This document shows, in pieces, positions 40,499 to 49,724 of a DNA stretch of 64,000 nt. A program made the position numbers and the translations under genes. Positions within the stretch are counted from its first letter, which is position 1. Each line of letters starts with the position of its first letter. This stretch comes from Variovorax sp. PAMC 28711. Lineage in GTDB: Bacteria > Pseudomonadota > Gammaproteobacteria > Burkholderiales > Burkholderiaceae_C. The stretch is from positions 4,066,501 through 4,130,500 of the forward strand of contig NZ_CP014517.1 of NCBI RefSeq assembly GCF_001577265.1, read 5' to 3'. The notes under the pieces are model-generated. The model did not search any database and had not been told where the DNA came from. It saw only the letters and a list, made by a program, of their open reading frames with translations.

Positions 40499-40714
40499 AT
40501 GACTGCTCCAGACGAACTGACCGATACCGAACTGCTCTCACGGGCACACAAATGGCGTCGCCACGCTTTGCAGGGCGCTGCCGGCGCGAGGACCCACGCC
40601 AACGCGCACGAAGCGGAAGTGCGCAAACGGTTCTCCGGCCAAACGACGGTATGCGGATTGCTTGAGCCCATGCGTCCGGCGCCACGTCGATCCTTCTGGC
40701 GCTTCTGGTCCTGA
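40499..40714 (+). CDS. Small basic hypothetical protein
   Basis: The 71-residue protein begins MTAPDELTDTELLSRAHKWR and continues with a helical, His- and Arg-rich middle (HANAHEAEVRKRFSG) and an RRSFWRFWS end. The composition suits a soluble DNA- or RNA-associated or stress protein, but nothing specific is recognised. The ATG at 40499 is preferred because the residues before it look like untranslated sequence overlapping the hairpin at 40448. It is one of four short plus-strand genes in this patch. Confidence 0.5.
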   Translation: MTAPDELTDTELLSRAHKWRRHALQGAAGARTHANAHEAEVRKRFSGQTTVCGLLEPMRPAPRRSFWRFWS

Positions 40715-40759
40715 AGCCTTTGCGGATGCGGTACTAGGTCACGATCCTCCGGAAATCTG

Positions 40760-41026
40760 ATGCATCTAATTGGACGTGCGCAGCGTCTATCAAGGATGTC
40801 TATTGAATTGCTTCACCAACTCGCGACGGCGCGCCTTCCGCACGTTGTCGATCGCCCGGAAGATATCGACGCGGTCCAGGTTCTGGTCATGGCGGGTCAC
40901 GTCAAAGCAGAAATTTCGCCGCTGATCCGTGACATCGATGGCAGCCGCCCGCGCGCCGCCTCCGTGCTGGAAATCACCTCACTGGGTCGCCGCATGCTGC
41001 GGACCTTCCGGTTGCGCGCCGGTTAG
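40760..41026 (+). CDS. Hypothetical protein of 88 residues
   Basis: The protein reads as a compact mixed alpha/beta domain: LLHQLATARLPHVVDRPEDI, AVQVLVMAGHVKAEISPLIR, then ASVLEITSLGRRMLRTFRL, a pattern reminiscent of a winged-helix without a clear family match. A GGAAAT sequence stands 4 bases before the ATG; a second ATG at 40796 (MSIELLHQL) is possible. It is convergent with the ankyrin gene at 41037, only 10 bp away. Confidence 0.5.
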   Translation: MHLIGRAQRLSRMSIELLHQLATARLPHVVDRPEDIDAVQVLVMAGHVKAEISPLIRDIDGSRPRAASVLEITSLGRRMLRTFRLRAG

Positions 41027-41036
41027 GCGCCTGACA

Positions 41037-41768
41037 TCACCATTTGCCGTCGCGCGGCACCGGCTGCGGGTTCGCCGAAGGCGGCGCCGTCGGGAAAGCA
41101 GTGCCCGGACTGGCCGGGCGTGCCGCCGGCGCGACGCGCGACACCGTCGACAGCATCTGGATCGCATCCGGCCGGTTGCCGCGCTGGGCGAAATCCAGCG
41201 CCGTCATCCCCTGCTCGTTCTTCATCGTCACATCAGCGCCCTCCTCCAGCAGCAACTTGACACTGGCAGCAGAGCCGTACATCGCCGCCATCATGAGAGG
41301 CGTCGTGCCGTTGGGCGACTGGGCGTCGATGAAGGCGTTGCCATCGAGCAGCTGCTTGATGATGTCGGTATGCCCGCCTGTGGCCGCGTAGTGCAGCGGC
41401 GCCCATCCGGGCTTGTTGATATCGGCATCGCGCTTGAGCAGCTGGGTGACCAGGTCTTTCTGGCCCTTGAGCGCGGCCATCATCAGCGGGCTTTCGTCCT
41501 TCGGATTGCGCCCCTCGACATTGGTCTTGGGCGATTCGATGAGCACCTGGATCACCCGCGGCGAGGGCTCGCGCATCGCAAGCAGCAGACCGGTTTGACC
41601 GTTCGAATCCTTCACGTTGGGATCGAACCCGCGATTGATGAGGTCCCGCACGCCGCTGGCGTTGTCGCTCCGAACAGCCCGAAAAAAATCGTCGGTGGGC
41701 GTTGCATTGGCTGAAATAACGGTCGCTACGACAAGAAGATAGAGCGATTTTTTGAAGTAATTTGTCAT
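41037..41768 (-). CDS. Secreted ankyrin-repeat protein
   Basis: The 243-residue protein has a signal peptide (KSLYLLVVATVISANA) and about five ankyrin repeats: VRDLINRGFDPNVKDSNGQT, VLIESPKTNVEGRNPKDESP, LLKRDADINKPGWAPLHYAA, QLLDGNAFIDAQSPNGTTPL and LLLEEGADVTMKNEQGMTAL. A proline-rich tail follows. Its start overlaps the tatD stop (ATGA), so it is the distal gene of the tmk-holB-pilZ-tatD strand. It is the second periplasmic and third total ankyrin protein in this window. Confidence 0.9.
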   Translation of the reverse strand: MTNYFKKSLYLLVVATVISANATPTDDFFRAVRSDNASGVRDLINRGFDPNVKDSNGQTGLLLAMREPSPRVIQVLIESPKTNVEGRNPKDESPLMMAALKGQKDLVTQLLKRDADINKPGWAPLHYAATGGHTDIIKQLLDGNAFIDAQSPNGTTPLMMAAMYGSAASVKLLLEEGADVTMKNEQGMTALDFAQRGNRPDAIQMLSTVSRVAPAARPASPGTAFPTAPPSANPQPVPRDGKW

Positions 41769-42571
41769 GATTGAACCCCTGCAAAAAGGGTCTCGAAATT
41801 GTCGCTCGTCACCTTGGCGATGGCCTCGATAGGGATCTGTCGGAGCTCGGCGATCTGTTTCGCAACGAACGGAACGTAGGAGGGATTGTTCGTCTTGCCG
41901 CGGTAAGGCACCGGCGCCAGGTACGGACTGTCGGTTTCGATCAACATGCGATCGAGTGGAACAAAGGCCGCCACGTCCCGCAGATCCTGCGCTTTCTTGA
42001 AGGTCAGGATGCCTGAAAAAGAAATGTAGAAGCCAAGATCGAGCGCCGCGCGCGCCACCTCGGCCGTTTCGGTGAAGCAGTGAAAGACGCCGCCCGCCGC
42101 GCCTGCCCTGCCGTCTTCGCCCTCCTCCTTGAGGATGGCCAATGTGTCCGCCGACGCTTCGCGGGTGTGGATCACCAACGGCTTGCCCGTCTGCTGCGCG
42201 GCGCGGATGTGCACGCGGAAGCGGTCGCGCTGCCATTCCATGTCGGCGATGCTGCGACCGCCCTTGCGTTCTTCCATCTGGAAATAGTCCAGGCCGGTTT
42301 CACCGATGGCGACGACTTTCGGGCGCGCAGCCAATGACACCAATCCTTCGACAGTGGGCTCGGCGATGTCTTCATTGTCGGGATGCACGCCGACGCTGGC
42401 CCAGAAGTTGTCATACCGGGCGGCCAGCGCCTGCACCTCGTCGAACTCTTCGAGCTTGGTGCAGATGCAGAGCGCCCGATCGACCCGGGCTTCGACCATG
42501 GCGGCCCGGATTTCGAGCATCCGGTCTGCGAAATCGGGAAACGTGAGGTGGCAGTGGGAGTCTGTGAACAT
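41765..42571 (-). CDS. tatD: TatD-family metal-dependent hydrolase
   Basis: The 268-residue TIM-barrel enzyme shows every metal ligand: TDSHCHL (HxH), IGETGLDYF (Glu), VIHTREA (His), VFHCFTE (His) and IETDSPYLAP (Asp). TatD-type enzymes are Mg2+-dependent 3'-5' exonucleases acting on DNA/RNA in repair and turnover. A position downstream of pilZ and holB is the standard arrangement in proteobacteria and supports the call. The ankyrin gene is coupled to its 3' end. Confidence 0.92.
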   Translation of the reverse strand: MFTDSHCHLTFPDFADRMLEIRAAMVEARVDRALCICTKLEEFDEVQALAARYDNFWASVGVHPDNEDIAEPTVEGLVSLAARPKVVAIGETGLDYFQMEERKGGRSIADMEWQRDRFRVHIRAAQQTGKPLVIHTREASADTLAILKEEGEDGRAGAAGGVFHCFTETAEVARAALDLGFYISFSGILTFKKAQDLRDVAAFVPLDRMLIETDSPYLAPVPYRGKTNNPSYVPFVAKQIAELRQIPIEAIAKVTSDNFETLFAGVQS

Positions 42572-42606
42572 GCGTCGCGTGCAGGCCGCGCGCGAGGCGG
42601 GGCCGC

Positions 42607-42993
42607 TCAGATGGTTTGGGTCGGACGGTCGGAGGCCAGGGTGCCGCCAAGCGCTTCTTCGATGCGCGCCTTGAGCTGGCGCGATTTTTCGTCTGCAGGA
42701 AATCGGATACCGACGCCGGGCGATCGGTTCCCGGCGGCACGCGCCGGCGTGATCCAGGCGACCTTGCCGGCGACCGGATAGCGCTGCGGGTCATCCGGCA
42801 GCGTCAGCAGCACATAGACGTCGTCGCCGAGCCGGTATTCGCGCGACGTCGGGATGAAGATGCCGCCTTCGGCGAACAGAGGGATGTAGGCCGCATACAG
42901 CGCGCCCTTTTCCTTGATGGCCAGCTGGATGACGCTCGGGCGCGCAGGCACGGGAGCAGCGGCAGGGGAACCAGGGACGACAGGTGTATTCAT
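42607..42993 (-). CDS. pilZ: PilZ domain protein for type IV pilus assembly
   Basis: The 128-residue protein corresponds to the type IV pilus PilZ: VIQLAIKEKGALYAAYIPLF, EGGIFIPTSREYRLGDDVYV, YPVAGKVAWITPARAAGNRS and a SDRPTQTI end. It lacks the RxxxR and D/NxSxxG motifs that bind c-di-GMP, as do the founding PilZ proteins. It works with FimX and PilB at the pilus base in Pseudomonas and Xanthomonas. The gene follows holB with an ATGA overlap, as in those genomes. Confidence 0.93.
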   Translation of the reverse strand: MNTPVVPGSPAAAPVPARPSVIQLAIKEKGALYAAYIPLFAEGGIFIPTSREYRLGDDVYVLLTLPDDPQRYPVAGKVAWITPARAAGNRSPGVGIRFPADEKSRQLKARIEEALGGTLASDRPTQTI

Positions 42994-44003
42994 GGGCGGT
43001 GTGCGGCCGAGTTTAGGGTGGTTCGCGCCTCGCTCACAAGCGCCTCGAGCATCAGGCCGGCGTTGAAAGGGTGATCTGCGGTTTTTGCCGCATTCGCCAG
43101 CGATTTCGACCAGCGCGCAAGCGCCAGATTCGACGGTGCCGCGGGCAGATCGGCCTCGGCGAAAAAGCGTGGCGCAGCGCCCTGGCCGACCGCCATGAGG
43201 TCGTGACAGACCTTCTGCAACGCATCGATCGCCTGCGTCGGCGCGTGATCGGCCAGCGCCCCGACGTCGCCACGCTGCATCGCCTTGGGCAGCAACGCCC
43301 AGGCCTTGGGCGAGCGCCCGCTCTGTGCCAGACGCAGCGCATCGGTCGGACGGCCGCCTGCCGCGCGCAGCAACGCGACGGCGTCCGCGTCCGGCACGCC
43401 GTGTGCCACCAACCAGGCTTGTGCCACCGCAGGTTCCGGCCAGGGCATCGTGAAACCGAGACAACGACTGCGGATCGTCGGGAGCAATTGCCAGGCGGCT
43501 TCGCTCGCCAGCACGAAACGCACGTCGCCCACCGGCTCTTCCAGCGTTTTCAGCAAGGCGTTGGCCGTGATCGTGTTCATGCGCTCGGCCGGATAGACCA
43601 GCACCACCTTGCCGCGCCCGCGCGCGCTGGTGCGCTGCGCAAACCCGACCGCCTCGCGCATCGCCTCGACGCGGATCTCGCGACTTGCCTTGCGCTTCTT
43701 GTCGTCGATGTCGGCCTGCGACTTCTCGTCGAGTGGCCAGCCGAGATCGATCATCGCGACCTCGGGCATCAGCACGCACAGGTCGGCATGCGTGCGCACG
43801 GCGATCGCATGGCAGCTGGCGCAATGGCCACACGCCGTGTGGCCGGCGGTCGGCTCCTCGCACAGCCATGCAGACGCCAGTGCCAACGCGAGTTCGTACT
43901 GGCCCAGGCCCGACGGTCCCTGCAGCAGCCACGCGTGACCGCGCTGGCGCAGCAGGTCGGCCAGCGGCGCGTGCAGCCAGGGCGACAGCGGCGGCGCGCT
44001 CAT
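42990..44003 (-). CDS. holB: DNA polymerase III subunit delta'
   Basis: The 337-residue clamp-loader subunit has a zinc module ([10 protein letters not shown]), the sensor [20 protein letters not shown] with AAA+ character, and the SRC motif (TIRSRCLGF). The P-loop is degenerate, [10 protein letters not shown] without the usual lysine, which is normal for delta' because it does not bind ATP. It starts on the tmk stop (ATGA) and ends on the pilZ start. Confidence 0.93.
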   Translation of the reverse strand: MSAPPLSPWLHAPLADLLRQRGHAWLLQGPSGLGQYELALALASAWLCEEPTAGHTACGHCASCHAIAVRTHADLCVLMPEVAMIDLGWPLDEKSQADIDDKKRKASREIRVEAMREAVGFAQRTSARGRGKVVLVYPAERMNTITANALLKTLEEPVGDVRFVLASEAAWQLLPTIRSRCLGFTMPWPEPAVAQAWLVAHGVPDADAVALLRAAGGRPTDALRLAQSGRSPKAWALLPKAMQRGDVGALADHAPTQAIDALQKVCHDLMAVGQGAAPRFFAEADLPAAPSNLALARWSKSLANAAKTADHPFNAGLMLEALVSEARTTLNSAAHRP

Positions 44004-44644
44004 TGCGTCACCGCGCCGCGCTGGCGCAAGGCAGCTTCGATCTGGTGCCAGACCTGGTCGCGCGCCTGGCTCGCATCGATGCGAACGAAGCGCGGTGCAT
44101 CGGCGGCACGGGCCGCATACCCCGCGGCCACGTTGCGAAAAAATTCGACCGGTTGCGACTCGAACTTGTCCGGCACGCGGGCCCCGGCCAGGCGCTCGGC
44201 CGCGATTTCGGGCGCGAGGTCGAACCAGATCGTGATGTCGGGCTGGAGCAAGGCATCGGGGTCGGCCGGGCGGCCGCCCTGCACCCAGCGCTCCAGGGTC
44301 GACAGCACGTCGGCGTCGAACCCGCGCCCGCCGCCCTGGTAGGCGAAGGTCGCGTCGGTGAAGCGATCGCACAGCACCACGTCGCCGCGCGCCAGTGCGG
44401 GCTCGATCACCTGCACGATGTGATCGCGGCGTGCCGCGAAGACCAGCAGCGATTCGGTCAGCGCGTCCATCGGCTGTTCGAGGATGAGGCCGCGCAAAGT
44501 TTCGGCGAGCGGCGTGCCGCCCGGCTCGCGCGTGCGCGTGACTTCCCGACCCTGCGCCCGGAACAGTGCTTCGAGCGCGTCGAGGTGACTCGACTTGCCG
44601 GCCCCGTCGATGCCTTCGAGCGTCAGGAAGAGCCCTGCCGTCAC
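44000..44644 (-). CDS. tmk: Thymidylate kinase
   Basis: The 214-residue enzyme has the P-loop [16 protein letters not shown], the [11 protein letters not shown] substrate loop, the DRF motif ([18 protein letters not shown]) and a LID region near FESQPVEFF. It phosphorylates dTMP to dTDP. It overlaps mltG upstream and holB downstream by 4 bp each, giving the mltG-tmk-holB-pilZ-tatD order common in proteobacteria. Confidence 0.95.
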   Translation of the reverse strand: MTAGLFLTLEGIDGAGKSSHLDALEALFRAQGREVTRTREPGGTPLAETLRGLILEQPMDALTESLLVFAARRDHIVQVIEPALARGDVVLCDRFTDATFAYQGGGRGFDADVLSTLERWVQGGRPADPDALLQPDITIWFDLAPEIAAERLAGARVPDKFESQPVEFFRNVAAGYAARAADAPRFVRIDASQARDQVWHQIEAALRQRGAVTQ

Positions 44645-45639
44645 TGGCCGCCCCGCTGGTATTTGTTGACCGCGCGGTTGTGCGCATCGAGCGACTCGCT
44701 GAACTGGCTGGTGCCATCGCCACGGGCCACGAAATAGAGTGAGCGGCTGCGCGCCGGCTGCACGGCGGCCAGCAGCGCGGCCTTGCCGGGCATCGCGATC
44801 GGCGTGGGCGGCAGGCCGGGGCGCGTGTAGGTGTTCCAGGGCGTGTCGGTCTGCAGGTCGCGCTTGCGCAGGTTGCCGTCGAAGGCCGCGCCGAGTCCGT
44901 AGATCACGGTCGGATCGGTCTGCAGCGGCATGCCGACGCGCAGCCGGTTCGCGAAGACCGAAGCGATTTCCGCGCGGTCGTTCGCCTTGCCGGTTTCCTT
45001 CTCGACGATGCTGGCCAGGATCAGCGCGTCGTCGGCCGATTTGAGCGGCAGGTCGGACGCGCGCGCCGCCCAGGCCGCCTCGAGCTTCCTGTCCATGGCC
45101 CGCATCGCCCGCTGCAGCACCGCTGTATCGGTCGAGCCCTTGGAGTACGTGTAGGTGTCGGGGAAAAAGCGGCCCTCCGGATGCAGGCCCGGCTTGCCGA
45201 GCTGTGCCATGAGCGCTTCGTCGGTCATGCCGACGGTCTCGGGCTTGAGCTGCTCCGCCTTGGCGAGGGCCGCGCGCACTTGCCGGAAGTTCCAGCCCTC
45301 CACCAGCACCAGGCTGCGTGTCGCCTCTTCGCCGCGCACCAGCACCGCCAGCAGCGTACGCGGCGTGAGGCCGCGCTCAAGCTCGTAGCTGCCGGCACGG
45401 ATCTGGCGGTCTTGCCCCGAGAACCGAAACCACCAGTAGAGCAACTGGGGCTGCACGGCGGTGCCGGTGTCGGCCACAGCCTGCGCGATGCCGCGCGGCG
45501 TGGTGCCGGGCTCGACCGACAGGTCGACCGACGGCGCGGGCAGTTTCAGTGGCTGGTTGACCCACCAGAGCGCAGCCGCCCCGCCGCCGAGGACGACCAG
45601 CGCGGCGAGCAGAAAGAGGGTGAGGGAGAAGCGGCGCAC
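44641..45639 (-). CDS. mltG: Endolytic murein transglycosylase MltG
   Basis: The 332-residue inner-membrane protein has one N-terminal helix ([20 protein letters not shown]), a LysM-like part and the catalytic YceG domain: [34 protein letters not shown] with the catalytic Glu, then [19 protein letters not shown] and [17 protein letters not shown]. MltG cuts nascent glycan strands and sets their length. It is the first gene of the block, divergent from ygfZ with a 62-bp gap. Confidence 0.95.
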   Translation of the reverse strand: MRRFSLTLFLLAALVVLGGGAAALWWVNQPLKLPAPSVDLSVEPGTTPRGIAQAVADTGTAVQPQLLYWWFRFSGQDRQIRAGSYELERGLTPRTLLAVLVRGEEATRSLVLVEGWNFRQVRAALAKAEQLKPETVGMTDEALMAQLGKPGLHPEGRFFPDTYTYSKGSTDTAVLQRAMRAMDRKLEAAWAARASDLPLKSADDALILASIVEKETGKANDRAEIASVFANRLRVGMPLQTDPTVIYGLGAAFDGNLRKRDLQTDTPWNTYTRPGLPPTPIAMPGKAALLAAVQPARSRSLYFVARGDGTSQFSESLDAHNRAVNKYQRGGQ

Positions 45640-45701
45640 GTGTGAAAAGCGGGGAGGCCCTGCAGACCGAAAGGGACGGGGCCGGCCATGATAATTCAGC
45701 G

Positions 45702-46625
45702 ATGACCGCTGCGATCTCTTCCCTGCCCTTCCACGGGGTTGCCCCCCTTTCCCACCTCGGCGTGATCCAGGCCGTCGGCCCCGATGCCGCCAGCTTCCTG
45801 CATGGCCAGCTCACCCAGGATTTCGCCCTGCTCGGCGCCGGCGAAGCGCGGCTCGCGGCGCTTTGCACCGCCAAGGGCCGGATGATCGCCAGCTTCATCG
45901 GCATCCGCCCCGAAACCGAACAGATCCTGCTGGTGTGCAGCCAGGACATCCTCGCCGCGACGCTCAAACGCCTGTCGATGTACGTGATGCGCGCCAAGGT
46001 CAAGCTCACCGACGCCAGCGAAGCGTTCGCGCTGTATGGCGTGGTCGGTACCGCGTTGGCCGACAACGGCATCGACGCAGCGGCGCTTCCGGGCCTGCGC
46101 ACGGCCGTGGGCGACGCCAGCGTGGTGTCGCTCTACCCGGCCGATGGCGTTCCGCGTGCGCTCTGGATCGCCCCCGCGGGCAGCGCCGCGCCGACGGGCG
46201 ACACGCTCGATGTGGCAACGTGGCGATGGAGCGACGTCCGCAGCGGCATCGTCACCTTGACCACGCCGGTGATCGAAGCCTTCGTGCCGCAGATGCTCAA
46301 CTACGAATCGGTCGGCGGCGTGAGCTTCAAGAAAGGTTGCTATCCCGGCCAGGAAATCGTGGCGCGCAGCCAGTTCCGCGGCACGCTCAAGCGGCGTGCG
46401 TTCCTGATGAAAGCGAGCGCGCCCGTCACCGTCGGGCAAGAGGTATCCGGCGCGGGGTCGGACGAGCCGGTCGGCACTGTGGCGCAGTCGGCTGCAGCGC
46501 CCGACGGCCAATGGTCGGCGCTCGTCTCGATGCAGATCGCCGCACTGGACGCCGGCGGTCTTCACGCAGGTGACGCGATGCTCAGCGTCGAGCCCTTGCC
46601 CTACCCGTTGCTCGAAGACATCTGA
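45702..46625 (+). CDS. ygfZ: YgfZ/CAF17-like folate-dependent Fe-S assembly protein
   Basis: The 307-residue protein belongs to the GcvT-like tetrahydrofolate-binding group. The signature FKKGCYPGQEIVARSQFRG is present, with the conserved cysteine, and FLHGQLTQDFALL and LCTAKGRMIASFIG lie near the N-terminus. YgfZ supports maturation and repair of certain [4Fe-4S] proteins. The ATG at 45702 gives the natural N-terminus; the upstream extension to 45642 would enter the divergent promoter region. The 3' end overlaps the convergent fusion gene by 25 bp. Confidence 0.92.
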   Translation: MTAAISSLPFHGVAPLSHLGVIQAVGPDAASFLHGQLTQDFALLGAGEARLAALCTAKGRMIASFIGIRPETEQILLVCSQDILAATLKRLSMYVMRAKVKLTDASEAFALYGVVGTALADNGIDAAALPGLRTAVGDASVVSLYPADGVPRALWIAPAGSAAPTGDTLDVATWRWSDVRSGIVTLTTPVIEAFVPQMLNYESVGGVSFKKGCYPGQEIVARSQFRGTLKRRAFLMKASAPVTVGQEVSGAGSDEPVGTVAQSAAAPDGQWSALVSMQIAALDAGGLHAGDAMLSVEPLPYPLLEDI

Positions 46626-47503
46626 CCGACGAGCGACCGCTGCATCTCGATGTGCGGAATGCCGGCTTCCTCGAAGGGCTCGCCGACCACGGTGTAGCCG
46701 AGGCGGCGGTAGAACGACTCCGCGATGCGCTGCGCGTTCAACGCCACGAGCCGGTCGCCGCGCGCCCGTGCAGCATCTTCGAGCGCATGCAGCACGGCGG
46801 CGCCATGGCCGCTGCCCCGCAGCAGGCGATGAACGGCCATGCGACCGATGTGCGCGACACCGTCTTCCGCGGGCAGCAGCCGCCCGGTGCCGATGACCTG
46901 GCCCAGCCGGTTGCGCGCCACCGCGTGCAACGACACCGCGTCGTGCTCGTCCCACTCCAGCTCTTTCGGGATGCGCTGCTCCTCGATGAACACGGCGCGC
47001 CGCAAGGCACCGGCGGAATCGCCGAGCGTCGCCCAGTCGCCGGTGCGCACCTCGCACAGCGTCTGGCCCACTTCGTAGTCGGTGAACATGTCGCGCAGCG
47101 CCTGCGGCACGGGCCGCGGCGTCTGCGTGGCCGGATCGGCGAAAACGTAGACCAGTTCGCAGGTCACGAGCAGCCCGTCGCCGCGGAACAAACCGCCGTG
47201 GAACACGATGGACGAGTTGCCGACGCGCACGCATTTCATGCCGACGTCCAGCACGTCGTCTACGCGCGCCGATGCATTGAATTCCACCGTCGCCTTGCGC
47301 ACATAGAGGTCGCCTCCGAGCGCGAGCATCGCTTCTTCGTACGGCAGCGCCAACGCACGCCAGTAATCGGCGATGGCGGTGTCGAAGTACATCAGGTAGT
47401 GGGCGTTGAAGACGATCTTCTGCATGTCGACTTCGGCCCAGCGCACGCGCAGGCGATGAAAAAACCGGAAGTCGTTTCGTTTTTCAGGGGGGGTGTCGCT
47501 CAT
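46601..47503 (-). CDS. Fusion of YbgC/FadM-type thioesterase and GNAT acetyltransferase
   Basis: The 300-residue protein has two domains. Residues 1-140 form a hot-dog thioesterase (RVRWAEVDMQKIVFNAHYLM with the catalytic Asp, then FDTAIADYWRAL). Residues ~150-298 are a GNAT domain (LRRAVFIEEQRIPKELEWDE, VIGTGRLLPAEDGVAHIGRM, then AVHRLLRGSGHGAAVL with the acetyl-CoA-binding loop). The first would hydrolyse acyl-CoA and the second transfer acyl groups from CoA, so both act on the same cofactor. The start of the esterase gene's last codons overlaps (ATGA) at 47500-47503. Confidence 0.88.
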   Translation of the reverse strand: MSDTPPEKRNDFRFFHRLRVRWAEVDMQKIVFNAHYLMYFDTAIADYWRALALPYEEAMLALGGDLYVRKATVEFNASARVDDVLDVGMKCVRVGNSSIVFHGGLFRGDGLLVTCELVYVFADPATQTPRPVPQALRDMFTDYEVGQTLCEVRTGDWATLGDSAGALRRAVFIEEQRIPKELEWDEHDAVSLHAVARNRLGQVIGTGRLLPAEDGVAHIGRMAVHRLLRGSGHGAAVLHALEDAARARGDRLVALNAQRIAESFYRRLGYTVVGEPFEEAGIPHIEMQRSLVGQMSSSNG

Positions 47504-48435
47504 GGTTTCAGGGCCTCGGTGAGTGCGGCGGCGGCGTGCGCCTGGGCCGTCAGGGCTTCGGGAATGGCCCGACCCATTTTGACGAATTCGTGGATCACGC
47601 CACGGTAGATTTCAAGGTCGACCGCCACGCCGGATGCGCGCAGCTTGTCGGCCCAGGCGATGCCTTCGTCGACCAGCGGATCGCACTCGGCCAGGCCGAT
47701 CCACGCGGGAGCGATGCCCTCCACATCGTCGGCCAGCAAAGGCGCGAAGCGCCAGTCGTCGCGGTCGGCGGGTGTGCGAACGTAGCCGTCGAAAAAGTAA
47801 CTGATCAGCGCTTCGGTCAGCAACGGGCCGTCGGCGAAGATGCGATGCGACGCGGTGTCCTGATGCGCTGCCATGCCGGGATAGAACAGCAGTTGCAAGG
47901 CGATGGCGATGTCCGCATCGCGCGCCATGATCGCGCTGCTCGCGGCCAGCGTGCCGCCCGCGCTGTCGCCGCCGAGCGCCAGCCGCGCCCCATCCAGGCC
48001 GAGCGATGCGCCCTGCTTCGCGACGAACTGCACCGCGTCCCACGCATCATCGGACGCGGTGGGAAATTTGTTCTCTGGGGCGAGCCGGTAGTCGACCGAG
48101 ACCACTGCGCAGCCGCTCTTCAAACTCAGCGAGCGGCACAGCGTGTCGTGGGTCCGGATGCTGCCCACGGTGAAACCGCCGCCGTGGAAATAGACCAACA
48201 CGGGCAATTCGGCGGCCGACGGCGCGTAGAGCCGCGCCGGGATGGCATGGCCGTCGCGCGCGTCGATGGCGAAATCCTCCAGGCGAGCGATGGCAGGCGT
48301 CGCCACCTCGAGCACGCCGGCCCCCTTTTCGTAAGCGGCCTTGGCCTCTGCCGGCGTCACCGCGTTGAGCGGTGGATGGCCGGCGCGTCCCATGCGCTCG
48401 ACCACGCCAGCCATCTTCGCGGTCAGCGGCGGCAT
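47500..48435 (-). CDS. Hormone-sensitive-lipase-family alpha/beta-hydrolase
   Basis: The 311-residue esterase shows the HSL oxyanion motif VYFHGGGFTVGS, the nucleophile elbow LGGDSAGGTLA, the acid in ECDPLVDEG and the His in GVIHEFVKMG. Family members usually start like MPPLTAKMAGVVERM, which fixes the start at 48435; they are cytoplasmic esterases for short acyl chains. A signal-peptide-like stretch lies just upstream in another frame (48423-48506), so a past frameshift from a secreted form is possible. Confidence 0.9.
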   Translation of the reverse strand: MPPLTAKMAGVVERMGRAGHPPLNAVTPAEAKAAYEKGAGVLEVATPAIARLEDFAIDARDGHAIPARLYAPSAAELPVLVYFHGGGFTVGSIRTHDTLCRSLSLKSGCAVVSVDYRLAPENKFPTASDDAWDAVQFVAKQGASLGLDGARLALGGDSAGGTLAASSAIMARDADIAIALQLLFYPGMAAHQDTASHRIFADGPLLTEALISYFFDGYVRTPADRDDWRFAPLLADDVEGIAPAWIGLAECDPLVDEGIAWADKLRASGVAVDLEIYRGVIHEFVKMGRAIPEALTAQAHAAAALTEALKP

Positions 48436-48506
48436 GCAGCGGCGGCCGGGACGCGCACCTGCGCCAGGGCTGTGCCAAGGGCGACAGCGATGAGGGTTTT
48501 TTTCAT
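48423..48506 (-). other. Short ORF encoding a signal-peptide-like sequence, out of frame with the esterase
   Basis: From the ATG at 48506 the minus strand encodes MKKTLIAVALGTALAQV and then VPAAAACRR before a stop, 27 codons in all. The lysines followed by an alanine/leucine core are textbook signal-peptide features. The stop overlaps the esterase start. A single-base change near 48435 would join the two. It could be a frameshifted signal peptide, a sequencing error, or a leader ORF. Confidence 0.45.
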
Positions 48507-48575
48507 GGGCAAGACAGTCTCCTCTTGTTAGATTGGGCGATTCGAATCCTACCGCCCACACGCGCGCACTGCTCC

Positions 48576-49712
48576 ATGGCCCTCATCCAGTACCTCACCC
48601 AGATCCAGTTCGAATTCGGCGCCATCAAGCTGCTGTCCGCCGAGTGCGCGCGCATCGGCATCCATCGCCCGTTGATCGTCACCGACGCCGGCGTGCGCGC
48701 TGCGGGCGTGCTTCAGAAGGCGCTCGATGCGCTCGGCGATCTGGACGTCGCCGTGTTCGACCAGACCCCGTCCAATCCGACCGAGGCGTCGGTGCGGGCG
48801 GCCGTCGAGGTCTACCGCGCGAACCGCTGCGACGGCCTCATCGCCGTCGGCGGTGGCTCCGCGATCGACTGCGCCAAGGGCGTCGCCATCGCGGCCACGC
48901 ACGAGGGCCCGCTCAAGACCTACGCGACCATCGAAGGCGGATCGCCGAAGATCACCGACGCGGTCGTTCCGCTCATCGCCGTGCCCACCACCAGCGGCAC
49001 CGGCAGCGAAGTGGCGCGCGGCGCGATCGTCATCGTCGACGACCACCGCAAGCTCGGTTTCCACAGCTGGTTCCTGATGCCCAAGGCCGCGATCTGCGAC
49101 CCTGAACTCACGCTCGGCCTGCCGCCGAAATTGACCGCCGCGACCGGCATGGACGCGATCGCGCACTGCATGGAAACCTTCATGTCGGCCGCCTTCAATC
49201 CGCCTGCGGACGGCATCGCACTCGACGGGCTCGAGCGCGCCTGGTTGCACATCGAACGCGCGACCAAAAACGGCCAGGACCGCGAGGCGCGGCTCAACCT
49301 CATGAGTGCATCGATGCAGGGCGCGATGGCGTTTCAGAAGGGCCTCGGCTGCGTGCACAGCCTGAGCCACAGCCTGGGCGGCGTCGATCCGCGCCTGCAC
49401 CACGGCACCCTGAACGCCCTCTTCCTGCCCGCCGTGATCCGCTTCAACGCGGGTGCCGAATCGGTCCAGAAAGACCGGCGTCTTCAACGCATGGCGCAGG
49501 CCATGCACCTCGACGGCGCGGGCGATCTCGGCGATGCGATCCGCGACATGAGCGCGCGACTCGGCTTGCCCAAGGGGCTGGCCGAAGTCGGCGTCACGCG
49601 CGACCTGTTCGAGAAGGTGATCGACGGTGCCATGGCCGACCATTGCCACAAGACCAATCCGCGCCTCGCAACGCGCGACGACTACCGCGAGATGCTCGAA
49701 TCGGCGATGTGA
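48576..49712 (+). CDS. Iron-containing alcohol dehydrogenase
   Basis: The 378-residue group III dehydrogenase has the NAD(P) site VGGGSAIDCAKGVAIAATHE in its usual GGGSxxD form. The metal ligands are in AATGMDAIAHCMETF (His) and LGCVHSLSHSLGGVDPRLHH (three His). PTTSGTGSEVARGAIV is also typical. Members reduce aldehydes or oxidise alcohols such as 4-hydroxybutyrate or 1,3-propanediol. The substrate is not evident. It is divergent from the esterase gene with a 140-bp gap. Confidence 0.92.
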   Translation: MALIQYLTQIQFEFGAIKLLSAECARIGIHRPLIVTDAGVRAAGVLQKALDALGDLDVAVFDQTPSNPTEASVRAAVEVYRANRCDGLIAVGGGSAIDCAKGVAIAATHEGPLKTYATIEGGSPKITDAVVPLIAVPTTSGTGSEVARGAIVIVDDHRKLGFHSWFLMPKAAICDPELTLGLPPKLTAATGMDAIAHCMETFMSAAFNPPADGIALDGLERAWLHIERATKNGQDREARLNLMSASMQGAMAFQKGLGCVHSLSHSLGGVDPRLHHGTLNALFLPAVIRFNAGAESVQKDRRLQRMAQAMHLDGAGDLGDAIRDMSARLGLPKGLAEVGVTRDLFEKVIDGAMADHCHKTNPRLATRDDYREMLESAM

Positions 49713-49724
49713 AAGCGGCGCCGA

